58,964 nucleotides of DNA from Bacteroidota bacterium (lineage in GTDB: Bacteria > Bacteroidota > Bacteroidia > Chitinophagales > Chitinophagaceae): the NCBI GenBank assembly GCA_013287475.1, contig JABDDT010000013.1:1-58964 (forward strand), read 5' to 3'. Numbering within the stretch: the stretch's first letter is position 1; each line of letters begins with the position of its first letter. The notes under the pieces are model-generated. The model was not told the origin of the DNA. It saw only the letters and a list, made by a program, of their open reading frames with translations, and made no database searches. A program made the position numbers and the translations under genes. This document shows, piece after piece, positions 1 through 9,057 of this stretch.

Positions 1-1488
1 GATGAGACCCTGTATGGCAGGTCCAACACAATCAAAGAATATACTATTGCGGTGAATGTGCTCAATAAGCCCGTCAGTTTCAAACCACAACACGATGCGA
101 TCGTGCGCATACATGCCGGGAGACTCCGGCGAGCATTAAACTATTACTATAAGGAAGAGGGCATCGGAGACCAGATTGAAATTACTGTTCCCAAGGGAAC
201 CTATGTACCGGTATTTTCACATATGTCACATGTTGAACCAAGACCGGATATTGAACTGATACCTGAAGTTCAGAAGAATATAAATGATACTGTTACCATC
301 GCGATCATGCCTTTTAAAACTTTTGAAAAGGATAAATCAAAATTGGCATTTGCAGATAGTCTTGGCCAGCAATTAAGTGCAGAATTTGGAAGATTTCCTG
401 ATTTCTCCGTAATAGCTTACTATACAACCCAGCAGCTCTCTTCAAAGAACAAAGAAATTCATGAACTGGCCTCCGATTTCGGAGCACAGTTTATTGTAAC
501 CGGGAATGTTCATTTTGAACCCCACAGATTGAGGGTATCCGTGCAACTTACGGATGCGCACAATGGAGCACAGATATGGACTCAATTGTTCCACCGTAAT
601 TATACCCCCTCCGGTTTATTTGAAGTAGCTGATAATATAATTGCAAATGTGATCGCCGCATTGGGTGATTTTAATGGATTGATAATCCAACAGCTGACGA
701 AAGGTTTGATAATGAATAAATCAGGCAAACCCTTTTCAGTTATGCTTTCATGGTATCACGACTTTTATGCCGCTTTTAATAAAGGGAGTTTTAAAAAAGC
801 GTATGCCGCTATGGAAGATGCAGTTGAGCAGGATCCGGCTAATGAAAATGCATGGGCTTTTTTAGGAGAACTTTCCCTTTTGGCTTTTTTATTTAATCAG
901 TCAACAAGAGGAAATCCAATGATTCAGGGATTGAGATGTGCCCACAATGCTTTGAAAATTAATCCTCTCAGTCAGCATGCGCATATCACGCTTGGCATGT
1001 CCAGTATATTCTTTAATAACAAACAGGCGGCCATGGATTCACTTGAATATGCATTGGCATTGAATCCCAATGCTTCTGGTTTAATAGGCATCATAGGATG
1101 TTTAATGATCTGTGCCGGAGAATACAACCGGGGTATCGAACTCATCAGAGAATCCATAGAACGCAATAAATCATATCCGCCTTTCTTTAATCTGTTTGTA
1201 AGCCTTTATCACTTTAAATTAAAAGAATATTCACTTGCCTATCAGCAGGTGGAAAAATCGGGCATTTCCGAACTTGTATTGAATGCCGTTTTACGAGTCG
1301 CCATTCTTGTAAACATGGGCAGGAAGTCAGAGGCCTTTGATATGATGAAAGTATTTAAAGGATTCCAGATAAATAAAACATGGATCACGAGGGATCAAAT
1401 AAGCAGGTTTTTATTGGACCAGGACCTCGTCGAAAATCTATACAAGGGGTTGAAAGCAATCAATGTTCCGGTATTGACTGTCGCCTGA
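1..1488 (+). CDS. TolB/TPR-type transcriptional regulator, 5'-truncated
   Basis: The frame is open from base 1 with no stop, so the gene begins outside the window; a GTG at 52 is internal. The first visible part, with motifs such as IVRIHAGRLRRAL and VPKGTYVPVF, resembles the segment found in Bacteroidota and proteobacterial regulators just after an N-terminal DNA-binding domain. Next comes a TolB N-terminal-like domain (roughly residues 80-200 of the visible protein, with TVTIAIMPFK and IVTGNVHFEP). The last 250 residues are helical TPR-like repeats (AWAFLGELSLLA, HAHITLGMSSIFF). Such proteins are thought to be cytoplasmic sensors or regulators. The DNA-binding domain itself is not in view, so the regulatory role is inferred. 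A spacer with a palindromic motif follows. Confidence 0.75.
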   Translation, partial: DETLYGRSNTIKEYTIAVNVLNKPVSFKPQHDAIVRIHAGRLRRALNYYYKEEGIGDQIEITVPKGTYVPVFSHMSHVEPRPDIELIPEVQKNINDTVTIAIMPFKTFEKDKSKLAFADSLGQQLSAEFGRFPDFSVIAYYTTQQLSSKNKEIHELASDFGAQFIVTGNVHFEPHRLRVSVQLTDAHNGAQIWTQLFHRNYTPSGLFEVADNIIANVIAALGDFNGLIIQQLTKGLIMNKSGKPFSVMLSWYHDFYAAFNKGSFKKAYAAMEDAVEQDPANENAWAFLGELSLLAFLFNQSTRGNPMIQGLRCAHNALKINPLSQHAHITLGMSSIFFNNKQAAMDSLEYALALNPNASGLIGIIGCLMICAGEYNRGIELIRESIERNKSYPPFFNLFVSLYHFKLKEYSLAYQQVEKSGISELVLNAVLRVAILVNMGRKSEAFDMMKVFKGFQINKTWITRDQISRFLLDQDLVENLYKGLKAINVPVLTVA

Positions 1489-1514
1489 ACCAAAAAAAGA
1501 TTACACAGTTTTGG

Positions 1515-1527
1515 TTTATCGGTTAAA
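1515..1527. promoter_or_regulatory. Palindromic motif TTTATCGGTTAAA (candidate operator)
   Basis: This 13-mer lies in the spacer between the TPR regulator and the first beta-barrel gene. It is part of a 16-base string (1514-1529) found identically at 6744-6759, upstream of another secreted-protein gene. It differs by one base per half from the perfect palindrome TTTAAC-C-GTTAAA at 5155-5167. Regulatory function is inferred from position and recurrence only. Confidence 0.4.
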
Positions 1528-1633
1528 TGGAGTCCTCACTTAGGATTCACATAAGATTAATTTAACTTACACAAATAACCAAAACGATCCCTAGCCATCC
1601 GTCAGGATCTCAAACTATTCTAAAATTTATTTA

Positions 1634-2374
1634 GTGAAAACCATCATCCATTATAACAAATGCAGGATCGTCCTTATTTTCACCTTGCTGGTCTCCTCTA
1701 TTTTTTGTTTTGGTCAAAAGAAAGAGGAGGAAAATTTTGATATTCTAAAAGCCAGTTTTATTTTACCCCAACCACTGCCCGGTGGACATTATTCTTCATC
1801 CATATCAGTCATTTATGTAGTTACACCCAGGGACTGGACGGATGATGTAATAACCGCCCCTATGTTTTCTTACCAGGCAAAATATACTTTACCAAAAGGA
1901 TTTAATTTACAGGCTGGTTTAACCAGTCTTATTATTTCAAACCGCATTTATCTCGGACCATACTGGAATTATAAAATTAATGACAACTACATTGGATTTG
2001 GCTGGCAGGTAGCATGGAATTACGGAGTGCTGAATCAATTTGGTTTTGCAACTACTATTACAGGATGGGAACAACAACCTTCGATTGCGGTGGGACATGC
2101 ATTTAAAAAAACGGCCCTTACTTTACGTGGTGACTTATACTGGACAAACACCTTTTATATAAGTGAAGGCGGCTATACTATTCCTAATCAAAACAGTTTT
2201 ATTAATGGTGGTAGTCTTTCGGCAAGTTTCGAACAAAAATTATATAAAAACAGGGCTCTGGCAATCGGATTGAAGATGGACTATGTTCAATATCATATAA
2301 TAGCGTGGCCGGCATTCCCTGTAAACGGAAAAAGGTATTGGGTACCCGAATTCCAGATTGGACTAAACTTATAA
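1634..2374 (+). CDS. Secreted outer-membrane beta-barrel-like protein
   Basis: The protein has 246 residues and starts at GTG; no in-frame ATG gives a better signal sequence. Residues 1-28 form a signal peptide ending CFGQ. The mature part alternates aromatic and polar residues (YTLPKGFNLQAGLTSLI, YLGPYWNYKINDNYIGFGWQ) and ends in strand-like segments with a C-terminal FQIGLNL, the pattern of an outer-membrane beta-barrel. No enzymatic motif is visible and I do not recognise a named family. It is followed after 15 bases by the GDPD-like lipoprotein gene, so the two are probably co-transcribed. Confidence 0.7.
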   Translation: MKTIIHYNKCRIVLIFTLLVSSIFCFGQKKEEENFDILKASFILPQPLPGGHYSSSISVIYVVTPRDWTDDVITAPMFSYQAKYTLPKGFNLQAGLTSLIISNRIYLGPYWNYKINDNYIGFGWQVAWNYGVLNQFGFATTITGWEQQPSIAVGHAFKKTALTLRGDLYWTNTFYISEGGYTIPNQNSFINGGSLSASFEQKLYKNRALAIGLKMDYVQYHIIAWPAFPVNGKRYWVPEFQIGLNL

Positions 2375-2389
2375 CTTAAACTCAAAACA

Positions 2390-3634
2390 ATGCCAGCTCG
2401 AAATTCCTATAAATACATCATTTTACTTCTCGTTCTTTTCTCCTGCTCCAAGAATCAGATTTTGCAGCAGCCTGATATAAGTCTCGGAAATGTGAACTTC
2501 ATTTCAGATACTTCTATGAAAAAAATGGAAGGTATATATACTTTGGGTTCCGGAAGCAGCGCATTGGGAACACAATTTGTTTGCAAAGCCTCTAAATATA
2601 AGGTTTCATTTTTCAGTAATGCAGGTGGCGTATTCATGATTCTTTCATACGGATTGGATCCTTCGGACAGCTCCCTGAAATTCTCGGGCTTCTGGAGATT
2701 CTCCCAGGTTCCGACACAGGGTTTGATAAACTTCACCCTTGATAAAGCAGATGCCCTCGCCTTTCTGAAAACTGGAGATATCAGCAATCTTTCTTTGCCC
2801 GGAAATTTTTATGACCCTGACAATAAAGCCTCTCCTATCACTTTGAAGTTTTCAAAGAATTTCTCTGCCTATGCAAAAGCGACTCCGTTTGAAATTTATG
2901 CTCATCATGGCGTTCAGACAACTTCCAATCCGCCTTTTGCACAAAACTCTCTGCTGGGTGTAATGAATGATGAAGATTATGGTGTAAACGGTCTGGAGTT
3001 CGATGTGCAGCTCACGCTCGATCAGGTGCCCATCATGATGCATGATGGGAATATCGATATTCGTCTTACACAGAAAAGTCCGATCTCAGGTGATTATAAC
3101 CAATATAGTTTTACATTTTTGGAAGATTATATAAGATTAGTGGATGGACAAAAAATTCCTTCTCTCGATCAGTGCCTTACAGCCTTCATCGACTCAACAA
3201 CGATGAAATATTTCTGGATGGACATTAAAGGTGATGTTGGAATTTTTGAAGCTCTTTTACCCGTCGTACAGAAAGCATATGCGCATGCTGCAAGTGTAGG
3301 CCGTGAAGTAGTTATATATGCAGATATGCCCTCTAAAACAGTTATAGGACAATTTCAGTCTTATCCTGAATATCGCGCTTCTGGTTTGCCCACCATGTGC
3401 GAACTGACTTATCAGGATGTGGTTGACAACGGATGTACCCGCTGGGGGCCAAGATACTCGAGGGGTCTGCTGCTGAGTGATGTTGCTACTGCGCATGCCG
3501 CAGGGATAAGAGTGATCAGCTGGACCCTGAACCAGAAATCACTTATTGATAATTATATTCAAAACGGACAGTTCGATGGTTTTATATCTGATTATCCCAG
3601 TTATGTAGTGTATGATTTTTATACAATGAAATAA
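2390..3634 (+). CDS. Glycerophosphodiester phosphodiesterase-like lipoprotein
   Basis: The protein has 414 residues, with an N-terminal lipobox (VLFSC, Cys at about residue 19) that predicts a lipid-anchored envelope protein. Residues 20-165 form an unassigned N-terminal domain. From about residue 170 the motifs of a GDPD TIM barrel appear: AHHG in place of the usual HRG, then LEFDVQLTLDQVPIMMHD, which supplies the metal-binding Glu/Asp and the second His. Near the C-terminus are VISWTLNQ and DGFISDYP, also typical of the fold. The family hydrolyses glycerophosphodiesters to glycerol-3-phosphate and an alcohol. The substrate here is unknown and the HHG variant is worth noting. It lies between two beta-barrel genes. 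Confidence 0.75.
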   Translation: MPARNSYKYIILLLVLFSCSKNQILQQPDISLGNVNFISDTSMKKMEGIYTLGSGSSALGTQFVCKASKYKVSFFSNAGGVFMILSYGLDPSDSSLKFSGFWRFSQVPTQGLINFTLDKADALAFLKTGDISNLSLPGNFYDPDNKASPITLKFSKNFSAYAKATPFEIYAHHGVQTTSNPPFAQNSLLGVMNDEDYGVNGLEFDVQLTLDQVPIMMHDGNIDIRLTQKSPISGDYNQYSFTFLEDYIRLVDGQKIPSLDQCLTAFIDSTTMKYFWMDIKGDVGIFEALLPVVQKAYAHAASVGREVVIYADMPSKTVIGQFQSYPEYRASGLPTMCELTYQDVVDNGCTRWGPRYSRGLLLSDVATAHAAGIRVISWTLNQKSLIDNYIQNGQFDGFISDYPSYVVYDFYTMK

Positions 3635-3669
3635 AAGATGAATTTAATTTTTGCCCATACCAATATATC

Positions 3670-4281
3670 ATGCGAATGAAAAAAATTATTGTAGCTGCTT
3701 TCACTTGTTTTATATCCTGCCATGGTTTGGCTCAGAATGGCGAGGGTGAAACAGGCCCTTACCACAAATTCGCAGTATATGGCGGTGTGGGACCCAGTTA
3801 TTTTTTTAATAACCTGATCATATTCAAGAACCAGGTCAATTCATTTGGATATGCATTTTCAGCCAGGGTGATGTGGGAACCCCAACATTCATTCCTGAGT
3901 ATTGGAATTGAAACTGGTTATTTCCGTTTATATACAGCAAGTGGAACTATTTCTGATTCATTGAGCGGACAACAATCAAATGTGCATGTATCTAACTCAA
4001 GTATTCCCATTCAGCTGGTAATTTCAATGAAATTCTCAAAACAGATTTATGCCAACTGGGCTATGGGACAGTCCATAACATTCAACCAGGTTTCTGCTTC
4101 AGGAATTACCACCAATCATAATGCTACAACATGGTCCCTGGCAGACTTTACGGCAACAGTCGGCTACCGGTTCATTCAAAAAACCAGGATATCCTATGCA
4201 GCTGAACTTAAAGGATTCTATTCATCCAGTTACTCAAATGGTACCATTGCTGCAGTTTTCATTGTGGGTTACAGATTATAA
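3670..4281 (+). CDS. Outer-membrane beta-barrel protein
   Basis: The protein has 203 residues. A signal peptide (about residues 1-21, ending HGLAQ) is followed by a Gly- and aromatic-rich barrel-like mature region (FAVYGGVGPSYFFNN, GYAFSARVMWEPQ). It ends with a strand finishing AVFIVGYRL, typical of OmpA-like or PorT-like Bacteroidota barrels. The start could also be the second Met (3676). No catalytic motif is present. It is the third gene of the plus-strand run, 35 bases after the GDPD-like gene, and ends before a perfect palindromic terminator. Confidence 0.7.
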   Translation: MRMKKIIVAAFTCFISCHGLAQNGEGETGPYHKFAVYGGVGPSYFFNNLIIFKNQVNSFGYAFSARVMWEPQHSFLSIGIETGYFRLYTASGTISDSLSGQQSNVHVSNSSIPIQLVISMKFSKQIYANWAMGQSITFNQVSASGITTNHNATTWSLADFTATVGYRFIQKTRISYAAELKGFYSSSYSNGTIAAVFIVGYRL

Positions 4282-4314
4282 AATTTCTATAATAGCTGAA
4301 AGGTCTGAAAATAA

Positions 4315-4338
4315 AAAAAGGGAGATATCTCCCTTTTT
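4315..4338. terminator. Bidirectional intrinsic terminator
   Basis: A perfect 24-base palindrome has the core GGGAGATATCTCCC flanked by five A on the left and five T on the right. It lies between the convergent barrel gene and DUF4136-like gene, so it can terminate both transcripts. Confidence 0.85.
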
Positions 4339-4377
4339 CATTACCTGAGTAATGGTTAAAACTACCTGCTAAAATTT

Positions 4378-4932
4378 TTATTTGGTTGCCGCACCAGGAG
4401 GAAAACTGGCCATGATTTTTTGAACTGCCGAATTAATTGCTTTCTCAGGATTGTTGGATGGAGCTTCGATATCCTGGTTACCAATTCCTTCCCAGAGAAG
4501 TTTTTGGGTTGAAGCATTGGCCACTTCAATAATTAATGATCCGGCAGTGTAATTCTGAACGTTCACTGTGGTTGACATATTTCCACCCCCCCAGGCATAA
4601 GGCCTGTAACCACCACCATATCCGTATGAATTAGCAACAAGTTCTTTCTGATTCTTCATAATACTGGTAATATTAACCAGCAGATCTGGCGTTTCAGAAG
4701 GAGTAAATCCTTTGGCGATCATTTGAGCCTGTACGGCATTGATAACCCTCGTTTGATTAAACTGGCTAAGCGCCTGGTACTGTTGTTCAAGTTTTACTAT
4801 TTTAAAAGTATGGAACTGACTGAAATTAGCCGTGCGGTCGTAATCGTTGGTTACAGTCAATGTAGGACCACAGGATGTAAACAAAATCAAGGAAGATAAG
4901 ATGGCTGCTGACAGGTAGATCGATTTTTTCAT
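4378..4932 (-). CDS. DUF4136-like lipoprotein
   Basis: I chose the ATG at 4932 (MKKSIYLSAA...) over the upstream one at 4989 because it gives a clean lipoprotein signal peptide with lipobox LFTSC. The mature domain (VTNDYDRTANFSQFHTFKI, then LLVNITSIMKNQKELVANSYGYGGG, then LLWEGIGNQDI and a C-terminal helix with PEKAINSAVQKIMASFPP) matches my recollection of the DUF4136 domain. That domain occurs in small envelope lipoproteins of unknown function. A Gly/Tyr-rich stretch lies in the middle. The long upstream spacer is shared with the divergent gene at 5181 and holds several copies of a palindromic motif. Confidence 0.75.
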   Translation of the reverse strand: MKKSIYLSAAILSSLILFTSCGPTLTVTNDYDRTANFSQFHTFKIVKLEQQYQALSQFNQTRVINAVQAQMIAKGFTPSETPDLLVNITSIMKNQKELVANSYGYGGGYRPYAWGGGNMSTTVNVQNYTAGSLIIEVANASTQKLLWEGIGNQDIEAPSNNPEKAINSAVQKIMASFPPGAATK

Positions 4933-5004
4933 AATAATAGTGTTTTGAAGAGAAATGCAACTAAAGTTAGTTAACCGTAACAATACCACCTTGTATTTTG
5001 AATG

Positions 5005-5167
5005 TTTAACAGTAAAACATCTTCAAAAACCAAAGTAAGTTTTTCATTTACACCCTTTTGCAATTACTAAACGGCTAAATTTGATTTATTTAACTGCTAA
5101 AGGGTCTTAAAACTTCTGGTCTTTTGAACTTTTTAGAGAACTGTAACGATTTAATTTAACCGTTAAA
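5005..5167. promoter_or_regulatory. Cluster of TTTAAC-N-GTTAAA-like palindromes
   Basis: The spacer between the divergent DUF4136-like and DUF2490-like genes holds four related 13-mers: TTTAACAGTAAAA (5005-5017), CTAAACGGCTAAA (5067-5079), TTTAACTGCTAAA (5089-5101) and the perfect palindrome TTTAACCGTTAAA (5155-5167). The last ends only 13 bases before the ATG at 5181. Repeated, evenly sized palindromes in a divergent promoter region suggest an operator array. The regulator is unknown. Confidence 0.45.
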
Positions 5168-5180
5168 CGAAAAAATCTGA

Positions 5181-5933
5181 ATGAAGGCCCTTATTTTGAA
5201 ATCTTCTTTATTGATTGTTTTTCTTTTCAGTTCTCATATGATTTTAGCACAGGATTCATCGGTTCAAAAACAGATCTGGCCGGAATTGGAAGCGTACTAT
5301 AGAATCAATGAAAGATTCAGGTTGTATTCTTTGATCTCCGGTACAAGATCGAATTCTGAATATACGGATGGCACGGCAGGTATTTATATTGATTATTTTG
5401 CCTCACCATGGCTAAGGGGAAGAAATGACACGGAGTTAAGTGATTTGTCAAAAGGATACTTCTGGTGGTTCAGGATAGGATATTCTTATTCAGATGCTCC
5501 TCCCAGTGACAAAAAAAAAATAGTCAATATTTTTGAAACAGAAACTAATAATAGTTTTCATTTACCGGAAGACATCATTCTTCAAACAAAAAACCGTTTA
5601 GACTGGCGCTGGGTGAATGGAGAATTTCAGCCTATTTACAGGCCCAGAGTCAAATTAGTAAGGAATTTGAAGACTGAATATTTGACTTTTAATGCTTATC
5701 TCTGGTCAGAATACTTTTTTTATTTAAATGACAATACACAAGACAGATTACGACTAACCTTGGGAATTGAAATCAAAGTCTTAAGATTTATGGACTTTGA
5801 AACATACTATTTGCATCAGTTCCAGAATAAACAGTATGTACAACCGTTAAATGCAATCGGATTGCAGTTTGATTTTTATTTTAAATCAAAACAGTACGCG
5901 GAAATGCTGGAATCCGAACAAAAGAAACTTTGA
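5181..5933 (+). CDS. DUF2490-like outer-membrane protein
   Basis: The protein has 250 residues. Residues 1-23 form a signal peptide ending ILAQ. The mature part is a barrel-like sequence: WPELEAYYRINERFRLYSLI, then WLRGRNDTELSDLSKGYFWW, DWRWVNGEFQPIYRPRVKL, and a closing strand GLQFDFYFKSK. The RLDWRW/YRPR segment and the length fit DUF2490 proteins, predicted outer-membrane barrels of unknown function. It is transcribed away from the DUF4136-like gene and sits directly behind the perfect palindrome at 5155-5167. It converges with the next gene over a short spacer containing CCGCGG. Confidence 0.7.
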   Translation: MKALILKSSLLIVFLFSSHMILAQDSSVQKQIWPELEAYYRINERFRLYSLISGTRSNSEYTDGTAGIYIDYFASPWLRGRNDTELSDLSKGYFWWFRIGYSYSDAPPSDKKKIVNIFETETNNSFHLPEDIILQTKNRLDWRWVNGEFQPIYRPRVKLVRNLKTEYLTFNAYLWSEYFFYLNDNTQDRLRLTLGIEIKVLRFMDFETYYLHQFQNKQYVQPLNAIGLQFDFYFKSKQYAEMLESEQKKL

Positions 5934-5965
5934 AAATTAAATGATTTTTCCCGCGGTAAGAATAA

Positions 5966-6643
5966 CTATTGCAGCTTTTTAGCATATCCCGTATTAGAAA
6001 TCATAAGCTTCATATTCTTCGCAGGAAGATCAAGTTCCCCGTTGTTAATAGCAGTAAGACCGTTGCTGAAAGTTTTATAATTTATAGTACCTGAAATAGC
6101 ATCCCCATTTGTAACCGTAGAATTGAAACTCTGACTTATGAAAGCCAATGTTCCTGTCGTGATCATCATCGTCAGCTGATCATTGGGTTTATTTACACTA
6201 CTTCCATTTACCGTTATTGTTGTTCCGGACTGAGAAATGCTACCGTTATCAAAAAAATCTACCATTTTCCCTTTAGACATATACAAATACCCTGAACTTA
6301 CCTTAAGGGCGTCGTCCACATATGTTTTTATTTCTTCAATTTTCTTACGAGCAATATCTCCCCTGATCCCACCAGGCAGCGGCTTTGCCGGTGTTGAAGA
6401 AACAGCCGTAGTTACAATTTTACCATCTGATCCCACAGACAGAGAACTAACATTTGTAACTTTCAATTCTCCATCGGCAAAGACCTGGACGGTCCTTGTC
6501 CACACATAAGCAGCAAGCTGCGCACGATTAGCTGCTGCTGCGGAGGAAACCTGCAGACTCAGATTTGTTTTATTATTCGCCTGGGCAGAAACAGTATTTG
6601 ACAGAACAATAAAAAAGCTGCAATAAAATAAAAGTTTTTTCAT
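5966..6643 (-). CDS. Secreted hypothetical protein
   Basis: The protein has 225 residues with a signal peptide (residues 1-20, ending VSAQ). The mature part is Ser/Thr/Gly-rich (VSSLSVGSDGKIVTTAVSS, SQSGTTITVNGSS) with a short Lys/Glu-rich helix (RKKIEEIKTYVDDALKV). I do not recognise a family. The alternation of polar and hydrophobic residues suggests a periplasmic or surface beta-protein. It stands alone between two plus-strand genes. Confidence 0.65.
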   Translation of the reverse strand: MKKLLFYCSFFIVLSNTVSAQANNKTNLSLQVSSAAAANRAQLAAYVWTRTVQVFADGELKVTNVSSLSVGSDGKIVTTAVSSTPAKPLPGGIRGDIARKKIEEIKTYVDDALKVSSGYLYMSKGKMVDFFDNGSISQSGTTITVNGSSVNKPNDQLTMMITTGTLAFISQSFNSTVTNGDAISGTINYKTFSNGLTAINNGELDLPAKNMKLMISNTGYAKKLQ

Positions 6644-6744
6644 TTTGACTTAATTAAGGTTTAATAATTTGAGACAGAGGCGGATGTTGATTTTTGCACA
6701 AGATGTAACCAATGAAATTACATTCAATAAATCAATTCAAGTCG

Positions 6745-6757
6745 TTTATCGGTTAAA
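6745..6757. promoter_or_regulatory. Palindromic motif TTTATCGGTTAAA (second identical copy)
   Basis: It lies in the divergent spacer between 6643 and 6826, about 70 bases before the ATG of the large Tyr/Pro-rich protein. With its flanks it is identical over 16 bases to the copy at 1514-1529. It is read as a candidate binding site of the same regulator as the array at 5005-5167. Confidence 0.4.
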
Positions 6758-6825
6758 TGAGAAATCAAATTCTTGATTTACAGATTAATAGGGCTTAAAT
6801 TTGGAAACAGAAATAACCGCTGCAT

Positions 6826-9057
6826 ATGCGAAAATATTTTCTCTCTGCATTCATTTTAAAATTATCCATATCAACAGTTTTTGCACAAACTTCAACCAAT
6901 TGGCCAAAAGCAATTAACCATAACGATACCATCATAAAAATATATCAACCCCTTATTGAGAGTTATGTCAGTAATACTGTCGTTGCCAGGAGTGCCTTTT
7001 CAATTTTATTAAAAGGGAAAACAGAACCGGTATTCGGTGCATTATGGATAAATGCCATCATCCAGACGAATCGCATAGACCGTACAGCCATTATTGAAAA
7101 AATAAAAGTAAACGATGTAAAATTTGCAGGAGATTCCGTAGCATCAAAAGTCGCGAGACTGAAATTAATTTTAGAAACCGAAATACCAAGATGGGGCATT
7201 GTGATCTCACTTGATCAGCTGGAAGCATCCATTGAAGCGAACGGAACCAATGGTACCCTTTCTTCTGATAATCTGTCTACAACCCCGCCTAAAATTATTT
7301 ATGCAAATAAACCTTCCATACTCGTATTGATTGAAGGTGATCCAAAAGTTCAGGAGAATAAAGAAATGGGAGTTGAACTTGTTATGAATACCCCGTTTAC
7401 CATCGCTAAAATAAAAGACCTCTACTATTTAAACGGTTCAGGCAAATGGTTTACTTCCAAAGACGTTAACGGCCCATGGGCTTACACTAAATCAATACCA
7501 AATGCCCTCAATAAACTAGACAATGCCATTAAGGAAAATGATAAAAAAGAAATGGATAAGGCAGCTGCAGACAGTGCGGCCAAAACTATTCCGGAAATTT
7601 TGGTGAGTACCGTTCCCGCTGAATTGATTCAATCAAACGGTGAAGCTGATTTTTCTCCAATCAAAGGCACCGGCCTTCTGTATATGACAAATACGAACAA
7701 TGATGTATTTATGAATATTGCAGATCAGCAGTATTATGTTTTATTATCGGGAAGATGGTATAAATCCACCAGCCTGAAAGGTGACTGGACATTCACCCCT
7801 TCAGATAAATTACCTGCAGATTTTACAAAAATACCCGACGATTCAGAAAAAGCGAATGTCTTATCCAGCGTTGCCGGAACCGATCAGGCCGTGGATGCCC
7901 TGATGGATGCTCAGATTCCTCAGACAGCAAAAGTGGACAGGAAAACCGCTACCACAACAGTCAAATATGATGGTGAACCAAAATTTGTTGCGATTGATGG
8001 AACGGATCTGCAATATGCCGTTAACACCAGCTCCACTGTATTATTATCAGGCAAAACATATTACTGTGTCGATAATGGGATTTGGTTTGAAGCGATCAGC
8101 CCGAAAGGTCCCTGGACAGTTTCTTTAACAAGACCACCTGACGTAAGTAAAATTCCTCCGAGCACACCTGTTTACAATGTCAAATATGTTTACGTGTATG
8201 AAACAACTCCCCAATATGTATATGTAGGTTACACTCCTGGATATATGGGGTGTTATGTGTATGGACCCACTGTTATTTATGGTACCGGGTTTTATTATAA
8301 TCCCTGGTATGGACCTTATTATTATCCAAGACCTGTTACATACGGATTCAGTATGCATTATAATCCATATTATGGATGGGGTGTAGGATTTCATTATAGC
8401 GCAGGCTGGTTCAATTATAGCGTCTACAGAGGCGGCTACCATGGCGGTTACTGGGGTCCGCCGATGTACAGACCACCTTATTACCGGCCGCCTGGTTATC
8501 CGCCTTATTATCGTCCGCCGTATTATCCACCACACGGTTACAGGCCTCCTGTTGCAACTCCATACTACAGAGGTGGAAATAATAATGTAACCATCAACAA
8601 TAATATCAATACCAACATTTACAGAAATAATAAAAGTGTAACCACCAACGACCGGGTTCGTCCGATGCCTTCAACAAGGCCTTCGACGATGCCGGCTACA
8701 CGTCCTGCAACAGGAACCCCGAATAACAGTCTGCCTTCAACAGGAAATCCGAATAATAGATTACCTTCTACCCAGCCAACTGCGAGACCTTCCGTTCCTA
8801 ATAGTAATATTCAAACGGACCGGCAGGGAAATGTATTTCAAAAAAATGGGAATAACTGGCAACAAAGTAATGGAAACAGCTGGCAGAATGTAAATCAAAA
8901 CCGTCAGGGCGAAATTAATAAACTGAATCAGCAACAACAGATTCAGAACAGGGGAAATAACAGAACAAATAATTTTAATCAATCAAGACAGACAGCTCCA
9001 GCTCAGCAACCTGCGCAACAAAGATCTGCGCCGGCTTCCAGAGGTGGCAAGAGGTGA
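6826..9057 (+). CDS. Large secreted repeat protein with Tyr/Pro-rich and Asn/Gln-rich tail
   Basis: The protein has 743 residues with a signal peptide of about 20. Residues 150-440 hold three related modules, each with a hydrophobic strand, a YYxxxGxWF-type motif (YYLNGSGKWFTS, YVLLSGRWYKST, YYCVDNGIWFEA) and then a GPW/GDW turn. A conserved block follows (VKYVYVYETTPQYVYVGYTPGY, then repeated YYNPWYGPYYYP and YNPYYGWGVGF). I recall this block in a widespread family of unknown function sometimes labelled carbohydrate-binding. Next comes a PPYYRPPGYPPYYRPP stretch and an Asn/Gln/Pro-rich tail ending SRGGKR. A role on the cell surface or in the matrix is inferred. The next gene starts directly at its stop codon. 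Confidence 0.7.
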   Translation: MRKYFLSAFILKLSISTVFAQTSTNWPKAINHNDTIIKIYQPLIESYVSNTVVARSAFSILLKGKTEPVFGALWINAIIQTNRIDRTAIIEKIKVNDVKFAGDSVASKVARLKLILETEIPRWGIVISLDQLEASIEANGTNGTLSSDNLSTTPPKIIYANKPSILVLIEGDPKVQENKEMGVELVMNTPFTIAKIKDLYYLNGSGKWFTSKDVNGPWAYTKSIPNALNKLDNAIKENDKKEMDKAAADSAAKTIPEILVSTVPAELIQSNGEADFSPIKGTGLLYMTNTNNDVFMNIADQQYYVLLSGRWYKSTSLKGDWTFTPSDKLPADFTKIPDDSEKANVLSSVAGTDQAVDALMDAQIPQTAKVDRKTATTTVKYDGEPKFVAIDGTDLQYAVNTSSTVLLSGKTYYCVDNGIWFEAISPKGPWTVSLTRPPDVSKIPPSTPVYNVKYVYVYETTPQYVYVGYTPGYMGCYVYGPTVIYGTGFYYNPWYGPYYYPRPVTYGFSMHYNPYYGWGVGFHYSAGWFNYSVYRGGYHGGYWGPPMYRPPYYRPPGYPPYYRPPYYPPHGYRPPVATPYYRGGNNNVTINNNINTNIYRNNKSVTTNDRVRPMPSTRPSTMPATRPATGTPNNSLPSTGNPNNRLPSTQPTARPSVPNSNIQTDRQGNVFQKNGNNWQQSNGNSWQNVNQNRQGEINKLNQQQQIQNRGNNRTNNFNQSRQTAPAQQPAQQRSAPASRGGKR

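Noticed and set aside
1594..1604. CCGTCAGGATC near 1594 as a distant att copy of the tRNA-Arg end
   Set aside because: Only about 10 bases match, the location is far outside the accessory region, and such a match is expected by chance.
8125..8535. 136-codon minus-strand frame opposite the Tyr/Pro-rich protein
   Set aside because: It is a shadow created by the biased codons of the sense gene (Ile/Arg-rich mirror of the Tyr/Pro codons); the sense protein has a signal peptide and clear modules.
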